This document shows positions 53,152 through 62,702 of a stretch of DNA of 64,000 nt, one piece after another. Every line of letters starts with the position of its first letter. Position 1 is the stretch's first letter. The notes below the pieces were generated by a model. The model searched no databases and had not been told where the DNA came from. It was given only the letters and a program-made list of their open reading frames with translations. This DNA is from an uncultured Acidimicrobiaceae bacterium (GTDB lineage Bacteria; Actinomycetota; Acidimicrobiia; Spongiisociales; UBA5794): NCBI GenBank assembly GCA_947258375.1, contig CAMYIJ010000011.1, positions 1-64,000 of the forward strand. Reading direction: 5' to 3'. The translations under genes and the position numbers were made by a program.

Positions 53152-54072
53152 ATGGCTGAACGGAATAACACGTTCCTGGATCTTCTCGGTGCGGGGCAGA
53201 TCCTGGTGGCCGACGGCGCAATGGGCACCGCCCTCTTTGAAGGTGGCCTCGAGCCTGGGGGCTCTCCCGAGCTACTCAATGTCGATAATCCGGCGCTGAT
53301 CGAGTCGGTGCACCGCAGCTACATAGACGCCGGGGCCGACATCGTTCTCACCAACACTTTCGGCGGCAACGGTCCCCGCCTCGAACTCCACAAGGCGGCC
53401 GATCGCACCCGCGAGCTCAACACTGCAGCGGCCCGGATCGCCCGACGGGCCGCCGATTCGGTAGAACGGCCCGTGGTCGTCGCCGGCAGCATCGGCCCCA
53501 CCGGCTCCCTGCTCGAGCCGTATGGGCTGCTCACGGTTCCCGAAGCCGAAGAGGCGTTCGCCGAGCAGGTTGCGGGCCTGGTCGGGGGCGGCGTCGACGT
53601 TCTGTGGATCGAAACGATGTCGTCCCTGGAAGAACTGCAGGCCGCATTCGTCGCCGCGGCCGCTACCGACCTCCCCATCGTCGCCACGATGAGCTTCGAC
53701 AGCCACGGCCACACCATGATGGGAGTCCACCCGCGAACCCTCGGCACCTGGGCGGCAGGAGCCGAGCACCTCGCGGCCGCCGGCGCCAACTGTGGGATCG
53801 GGCCGGACGACATCGTCGCCGCGGTCGCCGGGATCCGGGAGACGGCACCCGACGCCGTGCTTGTCGCCAAGGGGAACTGCGGTGTGCCGCTCTACTCGGG
53901 GCTCACCATGGAGTACCCGCACACGGCTGCGGACATGGACGGGTACGCCGGCGAGGCTATCGCCAATGGCGCCCGCATCGTCGGAGCCTGTTGCGGCTCG
54001 ACGCCGGACCACATTGCGGCGATTCGCCACCGGGTTGACCAGCTGGCCTCCGGAGAACCTGCACAGGTATAG
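53152..54072 (+). CDS. Homocysteine S-methyltransferase (MetH N-terminal/BHMT type)
   Basis: 306 residues. 'LVADGAMGTALFEGGLEPGG' and 'GADIVLTNTFGGNGPRLELH' are the barrel signatures. The Zn ligands are Cys in 'AGANCGIG' and the CysCys pair in 'VGACCGSTPDH'. It methylates homocysteine to methionine, from betaine, S-methylmethionine or, with separate partners, methylcobalamin. The lack of the MetH folate and cobalamin domains leaves the donor open. ATG 53152 has GGAG 7 nt upstream. The SAM-II-like riboswitch fits feedback by SAM. Confidence 0.9.
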   Translation: MAERNNTFLDLLGAGQILVADGAMGTALFEGGLEPGGSPELLNVDNPALIESVHRSYIDAGADIVLTNTFGGNGPRLELHKAADRTRELNTAAARIARRAADSVERPVVVAGSIGPTGSLLEPYGLLTVPEAEEAFAEQVAGLVGGGVDVLWIETMSSLEELQAAFVAAAATDLPIVATMSFDSHGHTMMGVHPRTLGTWAAGAEHLAAAGANCGIGPDDIVAAVAGIRETAPDAVLVAKGNCGVPLYSGLTMEYPHTAADMDGYAGEAIANGARIVGACCGSTPDHIAAIRHRVDQLASGEPAQV

Positions 54073-54080
54073 ACGCCCGT

Positions 54081-54626
54081 TCAGCCGATTGGGCAGACGA
54101 AATGGATGTCCTCCGGCTCCTTAGCTAGTAGCTCCGGATGTGGCGGGTCTGCCAGCTCGCAGCCTCGACTGAGGTAGAAGCCGACCGCAGAGCCGCTCGG
54201 TGTTGCCGACACGTACATCGCGCTTGCGCCTGCCTCGATGGCAACCGATTCGGCGGCCGACCACAGAGCGGTGGCCACCCCTCGGCGGCGATGTGGCCGG
54301 CTCACGTGGAGGAACGCCATCCAGGCCAGACCGGGTTCCAGGGACCCCTCAACTATGACGAGGCCGAGGAACTCATCCCCGTCGAATGCCGCCATGAGCG
54401 CCGCGCCCGCAGCAACGACCGGCCTCCAGTGGTCGATGCGTGCGGCCACACTGAACTCACCGCTGCCGTGGAGATCCCAGTTTGGGATATCGAAGTCGAC
54501 GCGGCGGCCGACGATATCTCTCCCTGCCACCGTGTACTCGATATCCATGTACTCAGAACGGTCGATCTCGTGGATCAGATCGATATCGTCCGGGCCGAGT
54601 AGCCGAATCTCGAAGCGTTCGCTCAC
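54081..54626 (-). CDS. GNAT-family N-acetyltransferase
   Basis: 181 residues. 'MAFLHVSRPHRRRGVATALW' is the acetyl-CoA binding motif A, and 'YVSATPSGSAVGFYLSRGCE' is motif B. Substrate unknown. GTG 54626 is supported by TAAGAT 6 nt upstream. Confidence 0.85.
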   Translation of the reverse strand: MSERFEIRLLGPDDIDLIHEIDRSEYMDIEYTVAGRDIVGRRVDFDIPNWDLHGSGEFSVAARIDHWRPVVAAGAALMAAFDGDEFLGLVIVEGSLEPGLAWMAFLHVSRPHRRRGVATALWSAAESVAIEAGASAMYVSATPSGSAVGFYLSRGCELADPPHPELLAKEPEDIHFVCPIG

Positions 54627-54632
54627 CTCACG

Positions 54633-54638
54633 ATCTTA
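54633..54638 (-). promoter_or_regulatory. -10 box TAAGAT of the GNAT gene
   Basis: TAAGAT on the minus strand ends 6 nt before GTG 54626. Confidence 0.55.
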
Positions 54639-54646
54639 CGGGTCGC

Positions 54647-55045
54647 TCAGCCGGCGGTGGCCACAGAGCTTTCTCCCTCATCCGCCCGGCGCAGCCCCAG
54701 AAACTGCGCCTCGGCGAATCCGGCGACCGCGATCGATACGGCGAACAGAGCGACGCGCCCTGTAGCCGTCATCGCAGCGGGGAACCCGAGCAGCACAATG
54801 GCCGCCCCGAGGACCCATCCGGCATCCATGATCGTCGCGAATCGAGCCCCGGCACCAACGTCGGGCCGCCTCGCCAGCCATGACAACAGTGCTCCATAGG
54901 CAACCAGCGAGATCCCGACAGCAGCGAGGAACCAGGTTTCCAGGCCCAGGGCCTCGTCCCAGGCAACGCTTCCGATCAGCAGCACCGCACCACTGATAGC
55001 CGAAAACGCCGCATTGCCGTTCAGTATCAGTCTGAGCCGTTCCAT
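54647..55045 (-). CDS. Four-helix membrane protein of unknown function
   Basis: 132 residues with four hydrophobic segments ('AFSAISGAVLLIGSVAWDEA', 'TWFLAAVGISLVAYGALLSW', 'GWVLGAAIVLLGFPAAMTA', 'VALFAVSIAVAGFAEAQFLG'). No family recognised, though the layout recalls small SPW/DoxX-like proteins. ATG 55045 has GAGGAGG upstream. It is divergent from the XRE regulator and could be its target. Confidence 0.75.
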   Translation of the reverse strand: MERLRLILNGNAAFSAISGAVLLIGSVAWDEALGLETWFLAAVGISLVAYGALLSWLARRPDVGAGARFATIMDAGWVLGAAIVLLGFPAAMTATGRVALFAVSIAVAGFAEAQFLGLRRADEGESSVATAG

Positions 55046-55086
55046 GAGTCCTCCTCGTAGATCCGGCTCTAATCTGATGGTTGAAC

Positions 55087-55140
55087 GTAATCGTGTCGAT
55101 TACCTGGTACGTAATAGACCGCGACTCGTACGCGGATTAC
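55087..55140. promoter_or_regulatory. Probable operator of the XRE regulator
   Basis: A perfect palindrome GTAATCG-TGT-CGATTAC (55087-55103) and a second imperfect one with GTAAT outer and CCGCG inner arms (55111-55140), both between the divergent genes. The second overlaps the -10 box of the regulator gene. Confidence 0.55.
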
Positions 55141-55143
55141 CGT
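55138..55143 (+). promoter_or_regulatory. -10 box TACCGT of the XRE regulator gene
   Basis: TACCGT ends 7 nt before ATG 55151. Confidence 0.55.
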
Positions 55144-55150
55144 CACGGGT

Positions 55151-55951
55151 ATGACGATCACGTTTGGGAACAAGCTGCGCGATTGGCGCACCAGCCGGCA
55201 TCTCTCCCAACTCGACCTGGCCGCGACTGCCGGAGTCTCCCAAAGGCACATCAGCTTCCTCGAAACGGGACGGGCGAGACCGTCACGTGAGATGGTGATC
55301 CACCTGGCCGCCACCCTCGATGTGCCGCTGCGGCAACGCAACGATCTACTCGACAGTGCTGGTTTCGCCCCGGCCTACCGGGAGCGGGGCCCCGAGGATG
55401 AGCAGCTCACTCAAATACAGGGCGTCCTCGCTCAGCTGCTGAAGGCCCACGAGCCGTTCCCCGCCTACATCGTCGATCGACTGTGGAATCTGGTGGCGGC
55501 CAACGAGATAGCCACCAAGCTCATCGCGCTTGCCTTGCCGCCCGAGGCCGACCCGACCCAGATCCAGGGAAACGTGATGCGGCTGATGCTGCACCCGGCC
55601 GGAGTTCGCGACGCGATCGTCAACTGGGAGGCGGTAGCCGGCGTTCTCGTGCGGCGCCTCGCCCGTGAGGTCGCCGAGCGACCCGGCGACAACGACTTGG
55701 CCGAGCTTCTGACTGAAGCGTTGGGCTTCGCCGACACCGCGGGGATCAACCTTGCCGAATCGGCGCCCCGGGCTGATGAGCTGCTGGTCCCCATCGTGCT
55801 CGCCACCCCCCTCGGCACCCTGGAGACATTCACCACGATTGCGACGATCGGCGCGGCCCACGATGTCACCCTCGAGGAACTCCGCATAGAGACGCTGCTA
55901 CCGGCAACTGCGGAGGCCGCCGAGCTGCTGCAAAGACTGATGACCGGCTGA
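55151..55951 (+). CDS. XRE-family regulator with MmyB-like ligand domain
   Basis: 266 residues. The N-terminal helix-turn-helix is 'LSQLDLAATAGVSQRHISFL'. The rest is the MmyB-like domain ('PFPAYIVDRLWNLVAANEIA'), which binds small or fatty-acid-like ligands. Actinobacterial members often control a neighbouring oxidoreductase or themselves; here the divergent gene is a four-helix membrane protein. Two GTAAT-containing palindromes lie in the shared promoter. Confidence 0.9.
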   Translation: MTITFGNKLRDWRTSRHLSQLDLAATAGVSQRHISFLETGRARPSREMVIHLAATLDVPLRQRNDLLDSAGFAPAYRERGPEDEQLTQIQGVLAQLLKAHEPFPAYIVDRLWNLVAANEIATKLIALALPPEADPTQIQGNVMRLMLHPAGVRDAIVNWEAVAGVLVRRLAREVAERPGDNDLAELLTEALGFADTAGINLAESAPRADELLVPIVLATPLGTLETFTTIATIGAAHDVTLEELRIETLLPATAEAAELLQRLMTG

Positions 55952-55966
55952 GCGACGCTCCGCTCG

Positions 55967-56014
55967 GTTCTTGCGGATATCCGCGCCAGTATCTGCGCGT
56001 ATGTCCGCAAGAAC
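55967..56014. repeat. Intergenic palindrome family C
   Basis: GTTCTTGCGGA (55967-55977) and its exact complement (56004-56014), with GCGC inner arms; 48 bp. Its arms share the GTTC...GAAC ends of family A. A single copy is seen. Confidence 0.7.
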
Positions 56015-56074
56015 ACTAGGGGCTAATGGCCCTGGTCTTTAGGGTAGAAAGTCCTGTTGAGTACTCTGCGTGGT

Positions 56075-59000
56075 ATGCCGAAGCATTCGACTATGAATCT
56101 GCGCGCCCAACTGTCCCTTGACGACCGTGGTCAAAGTACCTTGTGGAAACTGCTGCTCGTTGTTGGACTTACCGTTCTTTTCGTCGGCCTGTACCAGGCG
56201 TCCGCTCCCGCCCGCGGCAGCGGGAGAACCGGCGTCTCGGGCAACCCGGCCACCGGAGGCGGCACATGCACCAACTGCCATAACCAGGACGGAACCGTCC
56301 CCTCGGTGGCGATCAGTGGTCCCACGACGGTCGACATAAACACCTCCAACACCTATACGTTGACGATCACGGGTGCTCAGGCCGGGGGCAGTCCCGCCCA
56401 GGGAGGCCTCAATGTTTCTGCCACAGCCGGCACGCTTGCCAACATCGGCGGCGAGGGAACCCAACTGGGCGGCGGCGAAATCACCCACACGACTCCAGAG
56501 GCGTTCGGCGGCGGGAACACGATCTCGTGGAACTTCCAGTGGACGGCACCGGGTACGGCCGGGAGCGCAACGCTGTATGGCGCCGGACTCTCCTCGGATG
56601 GATCACGCACGAGCGGCGACGGCACCGGGACCGATACGTTGACGATTTCGGTGGAGGCTCCGGTGGTGAACCAGGATCCGACTGCGGATGCTGGAGGTCC
56701 CTATGCGGGGTCGGTCTCTGAGTTGATCACCTTTGACGCTTCGGGGTCTTCTGATTCTGATGGCAGCATCGTGTCCTATGAGTGGGACTTCGATGGTGAC
56801 CTCACCTATGACACCTCGCTGGGAACCCCCACGGTGTCGCACTCGTACCCTGCCGAGGCGATCTATAACGTGACGGTGCGGGTCACCGACGATCAGGGCG
56901 CCACCGACACTGCTTCGACCCAGGCCACCATCGGCGCCGCCGCCAACCAGCCCCCCACTGCAGTAGCGGGCGGTCCATACAGCGGCACTGCGGGCTATCC
57001 GACATCGTTTGATGGGACCGGGTCATCTGATCCCGAGTCGGGGACGTTGACGTATTCGTGGGACTTTGGTGACACCAGCCCGGACGGGTCCGGGTCTACC
57101 CCGACCCATACCTATGCCGCTGCGGGGGGTTACACAGTGACTTTGACTGTGACCGACCCCGGGCTCGAGGCCGACTCGGACACCGCGGCGGTGACTATTG
57201 CCGCCAACCAGTCCCCGAGCGCCAATGCGGGGGGCCCCTACAGTGGTTCGAGTGGCACCCCGGTGGCGTTTTCAGGTTCCGGTTCGGATCCCGAGGGTGG
57301 CGGCCTGTCGTATTCGTGGGACTTTGGGGACGGGTCCCCTGCCGGGAGTGGCCAGAACCCCACCCACACCTACGGGGCGGGTGACTTCACCGCCACTTTG
57401 ACCGTGACCGATCCCGGGGGCGCCCAGGCCACCGACACCGCCGCCGTCACAGTCGCCGGACTCCCCGCCGCCACCATCTACACCAACGAATGCGCGGCCT
57501 GCCACGGCGCCAACGGCGAAGGCGGCGGTGCACCGTCGCTGCAAACCAGCACCCTCACACTCTCCGAGATCACCAACGTGCTCACAGTCGGCTCCATGTC
57601 CGCATACACCTCGGGCCTCTCGGCCGGCGAGATCGACTCGCTGGCAACCTTCGTCCTGGACATGCAAATCCCGCCCGGGTCGACTACCACGACCACCCTG
57701 CCCCCCGACGGCCCCGGTCTGTATGCCGCCAAGTGTGCCGCCTGCCACGGGGCGAACGGCGAAGGAGGCATCGGACCGTCGCTGCAAACCAGCACCCTGA
57801 CCCTGGGCGAGATAACGACGAGCATCACGAGCGGAACGATGTCTCCATACGCCGGCGGGTTGAGTGGAGCCCAGATCGACGCTCTGGCCCAGTTCACCAA
57901 GGATCTCCAAGTGCCGCCGGGGAGTACGACGACCACCACCCTGCCCCCTGACGGCCCGGGCCTGTATGCCGCCAAGTGTGCGGCCTGCCACGGTGCCAAT
58001 GGCGAGGGCGGCATCGCCCCGTCGCTGCAAGCGAGCAACGACACGCTGAATCAGATCAGAACCAACCTGACATCGGGTTCGATGGCGACCTACGCCAGTG
58101 ATCTCAGTGGCGCCCAGATCGACGTGCTGGCCCAATTCACCAAGGATCTCCAGGTGCCTCAAGGCACAACCACGACGACCACGATCCCGGCGAGCAGCGC
58201 GGCCGTGTACGCCGCCAAGTGCGCCGGCTGCCACGGTGGGAGCGGTGAAGGGACCGGAATCGCGCCCTCATTGCAAACGAGCACGCTCACGCTCCGTCAA
58301 GACAAGACGATTCTCAAGACCGGATCGATGGCGACGTTCACCGGCGGTATGACGAACGCGCAGATCGACGACCTCGCCGTGTTCATCCATGACATGCAGG
58401 TGCCCTCCGGATCCACCACGACCACCACACTGCCGCCGACCGATGGGGGCGCCATCTACGCCGCCAAATGTGCCGGCTGCCACGGCACGGATGCCGGTGG
58501 GAAATCCGGGTTCGGCCCGTCCTTGAAGACCAGCACCCTCAGCCTGTCACAGATAGAGGCCGTACTGACGACGGGTTCGATGACGGGATTCACCACCGGC
58601 CTCAGCTCGCAGCAGATCGACGCCGTCGCCGCCTACACGAAGAGCAAGCAGGATCCGACTGCGACGACCACCACCACAACGCTGGCGACCGGCCTCAGCG
58701 GATCCCAGTTGTACGCGTCCCAGTGTGCGATTTGTCACGGCGGATCCGGGCAGGGTGGCGCGGGGCCGTCGCTGCAGACGAGCACGATGTCGCTGTCGCA
58801 GATCACGTCGGTAGTCCGCAACGGATCGGGCTCGATGGGCGGGTACTCGACCAAGTTGACCGGCAGCCAGATCGACCTGGTGTCCAGCTTCACCAGGGGT
58901 CTGCAGAGCACTTCGGCCACAACAACGACGGTGCCGGCCGATGCGGGTGGTGACACCATTTACGCGGCCCTGTGCGCAGGGTGCCACGGCGCTCTCGGCG

Positions 59001-59851
59001 AGGGTGGCCTTGGGCCCTCTCTTCAAGCCGGCCAAATGACTCTCGAAGACATCGTGGCGGTTATCACCAATGGTGCCGGCACCATGCCGGGCTATTCGAG
59101 CCAGCTCACTCAGGAGCAGATCGACGCAGTGGCAACCCACTCCTTCGGCCTGCAGGATGCGACCGTGTCCACGACGCTGGCGCCGACCGGCGGCGCGCCG
59201 CTCTACGTCTCATATTGCTCGGCGTGCCACGGCGCCAACGGGGAAGGGGCCATCGGCCCCGCTCTCGTCGGCCTGGACAAGACCCTCGACGAGTTCGTCG
59301 AGATCACTCGCATCGGAGCGGGAGCCATGCACGGTTTCGTGCAGGTGCTCACCGACGAGGAGATCGAGACACTGGGGGCCTACCTATTCAACCTCGGCCA
59401 GGTGGGGACGGCCGGGCGAACGCTCGCCAACATCACCGATCCGGCTGAGATGTACGGCGTTGCCTGCGCCGTGTGCCACGGGATCGGAGCCATCGGCGGG
59501 ATCGGTTCGGCGTTGGTGGACACCCCGCTTTCTGTCCAGGAGCTGATCGCCGTCATCGCCGACGGCGCTCCCAGCATGCCGGCATACGCCGACTCGATGG
59601 AAGCCAGCCAGATCGGCGCCCTCGCCGAGTTCATTGCCGGGCTTTCTGCCGACGGCGGAGCAACTCCTGACTCGAGCGTAGGCTCGAGTACGACTTCGGG
59701 CACGAGCACGGTCCTCGCGGCGCCCCTGCCGATCCCCGACGATGAGTCCTCGTCAACCGGGCTCGTGGTGGCACTGTTCGCGCTAATGGCAGCTGGATTG
59801 GGCGGCCTGGCGCTCTGGCGGATGCGAACCCAGCAGAGGCAACGCCCGTAG
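56075..59851 (+). CDS. Surface decaheme protein: three PKD domains and nine cytochrome c domains
   Basis: About 1,258 residues. An N-terminal signal anchor ('LWKLLLVVGLTVLFVGLYQA') is followed by a heme site 'CTNCHNQDG' in a Reeler/anchor-V-like domain, three PKD domains (about 205-465, 'SWDFGD' motifs), and nine class I cytochrome c domains of about 85-90 residues. Each of the nine has CxxCH ('CAACHGANGEGG' and variants) and a downstream Met ligand ('GSMSAY', 'GTMSPY', 'GSMATF', 'GTMPGY' and so on). Short 'STTTTTLPP' linkers join the domains. A C-terminal helix ('GLVVALFALMAAGLGGLALW') and a basic tail anchor it to the membrane. It looks like a molecular wire across the cell envelope. The start is uncertain: TTG 56057, ATG 56075 or ATG 56093. 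Confidence 0.85.
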   Translation: MPKHSTMNLRAQLSLDDRGQSTLWKLLLVVGLTVLFVGLYQASAPARGSGRTGVSGNPATGGGTCTNCHNQDGTVPSVAISGPTTVDINTSNTYTLTITGAQAGGSPAQGGLNVSATAGTLANIGGEGTQLGGGEITHTTPEAFGGGNTISWNFQWTAPGTAGSATLYGAGLSSDGSRTSGDGTGTDTLTISVEAPVVNQDPTADAGGPYAGSVSELITFDASGSSDSDGSIVSYEWDFDGDLTYDTSLGTPTVSHSYPAEAIYNVTVRVTDDQGATDTASTQATIGAAANQPPTAVAGGPYSGTAGYPTSFDGTGSSDPESGTLTYSWDFGDTSPDGSGSTPTHTYAAAGGYTVTLTVTDPGLEADSDTAAVTIAANQSPSANAGGPYSGSSGTPVAFSGSGSDPEGGGLSYSWDFGDGSPAGSGQNPTHTYGAGDFTATLTVTDPGGAQATDTAAVTVAGLPAATIYTNECAACHGANGEGGGAPSLQTSTLTLSEITNVLTVGSMSAYTSGLSAGEIDSLATFVLDMQIPPGSTTTTTLPPDGPGLYAAKCAACHGANGEGGIGPSLQTSTLTLGEITTSITSGTMSPYAGGLSGAQIDALAQFTKDLQVPPGSTTTTTLPPDGPGLYAAKCAACHGANGEGGIAPSLQASNDTLNQIRTNLTSGSMATYASDLSGAQIDVLAQFTKDLQVPQGTTTTTTIPASSAAVYAAKCAGCHGGSGEGTGIAPSLQTSTLTLRQDKTILKTGSMATFTGGMTNAQIDDLAVFIHDMQVPSGSTTTTTLPPTDGGAIYAAKCAGCHGTDAGGKSGFGPSLKTSTLSLSQIEAVLTTGSMTGFTTGLSSQQIDAVAAYTKSKQDPTATTTTTTLATGLSGSQLYASQCAICHGGSGQGGAGPSLQTSTMSLSQITSVVRNGSGSMGGYSTKLTGSQIDLVSSFTRGLQSTSATTTTVPADAGGDTIYAALCAGCHGALGEGGLGPSLQAGQMTLEDIVAVITNGAGTMPGYSSQLTQEQIDAVATHSFGLQDATVSTTLAPTGGAPLYVSYCSACHGANGEGAIGPALVGLDKTLDEFVEITRIGAGAMHGFVQVLTDEEIETLGAYLFNLGQVGTAGRTLANITDPAEMYGVACAVCHGIGAIGGIGSALVDTPLSVQELIAVIADGAPSMPAYADSMEASQIGALAEFIAGLSADGGATPDSSVGSSTTSGTSTVLAAPLPIPDDESSSTGLVVALFALMAAGLGGLALWRMRTQQRQRP

Positions 59852-59889
59852 CTCCGGTCATTGGCAAGCTCGATCAGAACGCCGAGCCA

Positions 59890-61404
59890 TCAGCCGAGGC
59901 CGGCGGCCTCCACCACGTCGCCCGACATCACGAGTTCCGTTGCCGCTGCCAGGTCGGGAGCCAGCACCCGGTCGGTATCGAGGTGATCGACGACCTCGCG
60001 TAGGCGGGCAACAACCTGACCGCTGACCGGCCCGGCGTCCGCTTCACGCATCTCGATGGCTTGCGCCGCCGTGACCAACTCGACGGCAAGCAGCCGGCCC
60101 AGATTGGCGACCACGCGCCGCAGCTTGCGCGCCGCCCCCCAGGCCATCGAAACGTGGTCCTCCTGCATGGCCGACGTCGGCAGCGAGTCGACGCTCGCCG
60201 GTGCTGCGAGACGGCGGTTCTCTGCCACGATCGAGGCCGCGGTGTATTGGGCGATCATCAGACCGGACGAAACTCCGGGATCCCCGGACAGGAAGGGGGG
60301 CAGTCCGTGGGAGCGGGCCGGGTCCAGCATCCGATCGATGCGGCGCTCCGCGATGGCTCCAACCTCTGCGGTAGCAATAGCGAGGAAGTCGCAGGCCAGC
60401 CCAAGCGGCACGCCGTGGAAGTTCCCTCCGGATTCGACTCGACCGTCCGGAGTGACGACCGGATTGTCGATAGCCGATCGCATCTCGTTCTCGACAACGG
60501 TGGCGGCATAGGCCCAGGTGTCACGGGCCGCGCCATTCACCTGCGGCGAGCACCGCAGCGAGTAGGCGTCTTGGACCCGCGGATCGTCATGGCGGTGTGA
60601 AGCAACGATGGGCGACCCGGCGAGCGCCCGGGTCATGTTGGCGGCGGAGATCGCCTGCCCGGGCTGGGGGCGCATCGCGATGATGTCGGCGGCGAACGCC
60701 CTATTGGTCCCGAGTAGGGCCTCAACGCTCATCGCTGCCGTGATGTCCGCGGTCGTCAGCAGGGTCTCGAGATCGGCCAATGCCAGCACCAGCATGCCCT
60801 GGATGCCGTCGGTGCCGTTGATCAGCGCCAACCCCTCTTTGGCCTCCAGCTCGAGGGGCTCCCAGCCGAGCGCCGCCAGTGCCGCCGAAGCATCCTGATC
60901 CACTCCCCCAACCTCGACGGTCCCCTCTCCCAGCAGCGCCAAGGCGGCGTGGGCGAGCGGCGCCAGGTCGCCGGAGGCTCCCAGCGACCCGTATTCGTGA
61001 ACGGCCGGTGTGATACCGGCATTGAGCATGTCCAGCATGCGGTCAACCACGGCCGGACGCAGTCCGGAGAAGCCCATAGCGAGGGTGCGCGCCCGCAGCA
61101 GCATCATTGCCCTGACCACCTCGCGTTCCACGCGGGGCCCCATGCCGGCCGAGTGCGATCGGATGAGGTTGCGCTGGAGCTCACTGCGCCGGTCCTCCGG
61201 GATGAACTTGTCGGCCAGGGCTCCGAAGCCGGTGGAGATCCCGTACGCGGGTGCACCCGATGCCGCCAGGTTCTCGACGACCCGGCGGGAGCGGGCCATG
61301 GAATCGCGGGCTTCGGCGCTCAGCCCCACCGTGGCGTCACCCCTGGCCACGGCCACCACATCGGCCCGCGTGAGCTGCGTCCCGGTCAGCTGAATGTCAC
61401 TCAA
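59890..61404 (-). CDS. hutH: Histidine ammonia-lyase
   Basis: 504 residues, normal length. The MIO prosthetic group forms from the Ala-Ser-Gly in 'YGSLGASGDLAPLAH' (about 144). 'YGISTGFGALADKFI' and 'QEDHVSMAWGAARKL' are further hallmarks. It converts histidine to urocanate. TTG 61404 is used (GAGGGTGG about 8 nt upstream); an open frame continues to 61473 inside hutI. Last gene of the hutU-hutI-hutH order. Confidence 0.93.
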   Translation of the reverse strand: MSDIQLTGTQLTRADVVAVARGDATVGLSAEARDSMARSRRVVENLAASGAPAYGISTGFGALADKFIPEDRRSELQRNLIRSHSAGMGPRVEREVVRAMMLLRARTLAMGFSGLRPAVVDRMLDMLNAGITPAVHEYGSLGASGDLAPLAHAALALLGEGTVEVGGVDQDASAALAALGWEPLELEAKEGLALINGTDGIQGMLVLALADLETLLTTADITAAMSVEALLGTNRAFAADIIAMRPQPGQAISAANMTRALAGSPIVASHRHDDPRVQDAYSLRCSPQVNGAARDTWAYAATVVENEMRSAIDNPVVTPDGRVESGGNFHGVPLGLACDFLAIATAEVGAIAERRIDRMLDPARSHGLPPFLSGDPGVSSGLMIAQYTAASIVAENRRLAAPASVDSLPTSAMQEDHVSMAWGAARKLRRVVANLGRLLAVELVTAAQAIEMREADAGPVSGQVVARLREVVDHLDTDRVLAPDLAAATELVMSGDVVEAAGLG

Positions 61405-61432
61405 TCGGGTCCACCCTCGCTTCGTAGTGTCG

Positions 61433-62659
61433 TCATCGTGGAGTCTTCCATAGATCGACGCGGCGACCGGCAATCAACAGCTCGGACAGCAACGGGGCGC
61501 CAAACCAGTAGGCGAGGGACGGGGCGAAGTCGACGTCCCACAGCGCCAGGTCGGCCCGCTTCCCGATGGCGATCTCGCCGCGGTCGCTGAACCCCAGCGC
61601 GGCCGCTGCGTTGCGGGTGGCGCCGTGAAGCGCCTCGGCCGGGGTCAGCCCGAACCTCGTACAAGCCAGTGCCATCGCCAGTTGCATCGAGGCGAGCGGC
61701 GCCGAACCGGGGTTGAGGTCCGAGGCAACGGCGATGCGAACCCCGGCGGCGCGCATTGCGGCCACCGGCGGGCGCCGGTCCTCGTCGAGGAACGTCGCCG
61801 CCCCCGGGATGAGCACCCCGATGGTGCCGGCTGCCGCCAGTCGCGCCAGCCCGTCCGCAGATGCATTCTCGAGGTGGTCGGCCGACAGGGCGCCGTACTC
61901 GGCGGCGAGGGCTGCGCCACCCAGGTCGGACAGCTGATCGGCGTGGAGTCGCACCGGCAGCCCGACCGCCTGGGCCGCTTCGAAGACACGGCGGACCTGT
62001 GCCGGCGTGAAGGCAATGTGCTCAGCGAATGCGTCGACCGAGTCGGCCAAACCCTCGACAGCCACGGCCGGGATGACTTCGCGACAGATCAGCTCGATAT
62101 ACGCGTCGGAATCGTCGAGGTACTCGACGGGAATCGTGTGGGCCGCCAGGAGCGACGTGCGCACCGTTGCCGGCAGGTCGTCGCCAAGGCGGCGAGCCAC
62201 CCGCAGCATGCGCAGCTCAGTGTCGAGGTCGAGGCCGTATCCCGACTTGATCTCGACCGTCGCCACTCCGCTCGCCATTAGCCAGCGCACGCGAGGCGCC
62301 GCCAGTGAGTAGAGCTCGTCTTCGGAGGCCGCCCGCGTCGCCGCCACCGTCGACTTGATACCGCCGCCGCTCTCGGCGATCTCGGCATAAGTGGCGCCCT
62401 CCAGCCGCCGCTCGAAGTCGGCGATACGCTGCCCGGCGAACACCAGGTGGGTGTGGCAATCGACGAGCGCCGGTGTGAGCAGCTTGCCGGCGGCGTCAAC
62501 GGTCTCGGCCGCAGTGAACTGTGTGGAGGGCGGGCCAACGTATGCGATGCTCCCATCGACGATGCCGACCATGCCCTCGTTGAGCAGCCCGTAGTCGCCC
62601 GCTACGCCGAGAGTCGCTACCTGGGCGCCCACTATCAGCGTGTCGAGGGCAATGGTCAC
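61433..62659 (-). CDS. hutI: Imidazolonepropionase
   Basis: 408 residues. The amidohydrolase metal site begins 'VDCHTHLVFAGQR', with later His in 'LHADQLSDLGGAAL' and the Asp in 'ASDLNPGSAPLAS'. It hydrolyses imidazolonepropionate to formiminoglutamate. GTG 62659 is preferred, because homologues begin like 'IALDTLIVGAQVAT'; the longer frame to 62731 overlaps hutU. Confidence 0.92.
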   Translation of the reverse strand: MTIALDTLIVGAQVATLGVAGDYGLLNEGMVGIVDGSIAYVGPPSTQFTAAETVDAAGKLLTPALVDCHTHLVFAGQRIADFERRLEGATYAEIAESGGGIKSTVAATRAASEDELYSLAAPRVRWLMASGVATVEIKSGYGLDLDTELRMLRVARRLGDDLPATVRTSLLAAHTIPVEYLDDSDAYIELICREVIPAVAVEGLADSVDAFAEHIAFTPAQVRRVFEAAQAVGLPVRLHADQLSDLGGAALAAEYGALSADHLENASADGLARLAAAGTIGVLIPGAATFLDEDRRPPVAAMRAAGVRIAVASDLNPGSAPLASMQLAMALACTRFGLTPAEALHGATRNAAAALGFSDRGEIAIGKRADLALWDVDFAPSLAYWFGAPLLSELLIAGRRVDLWKTPR

Positions 62660-62702
62660 CGGACCACCGCCGCCGCGAGTCCGGCCGGGGGCCGCGCTCT
62701 CG

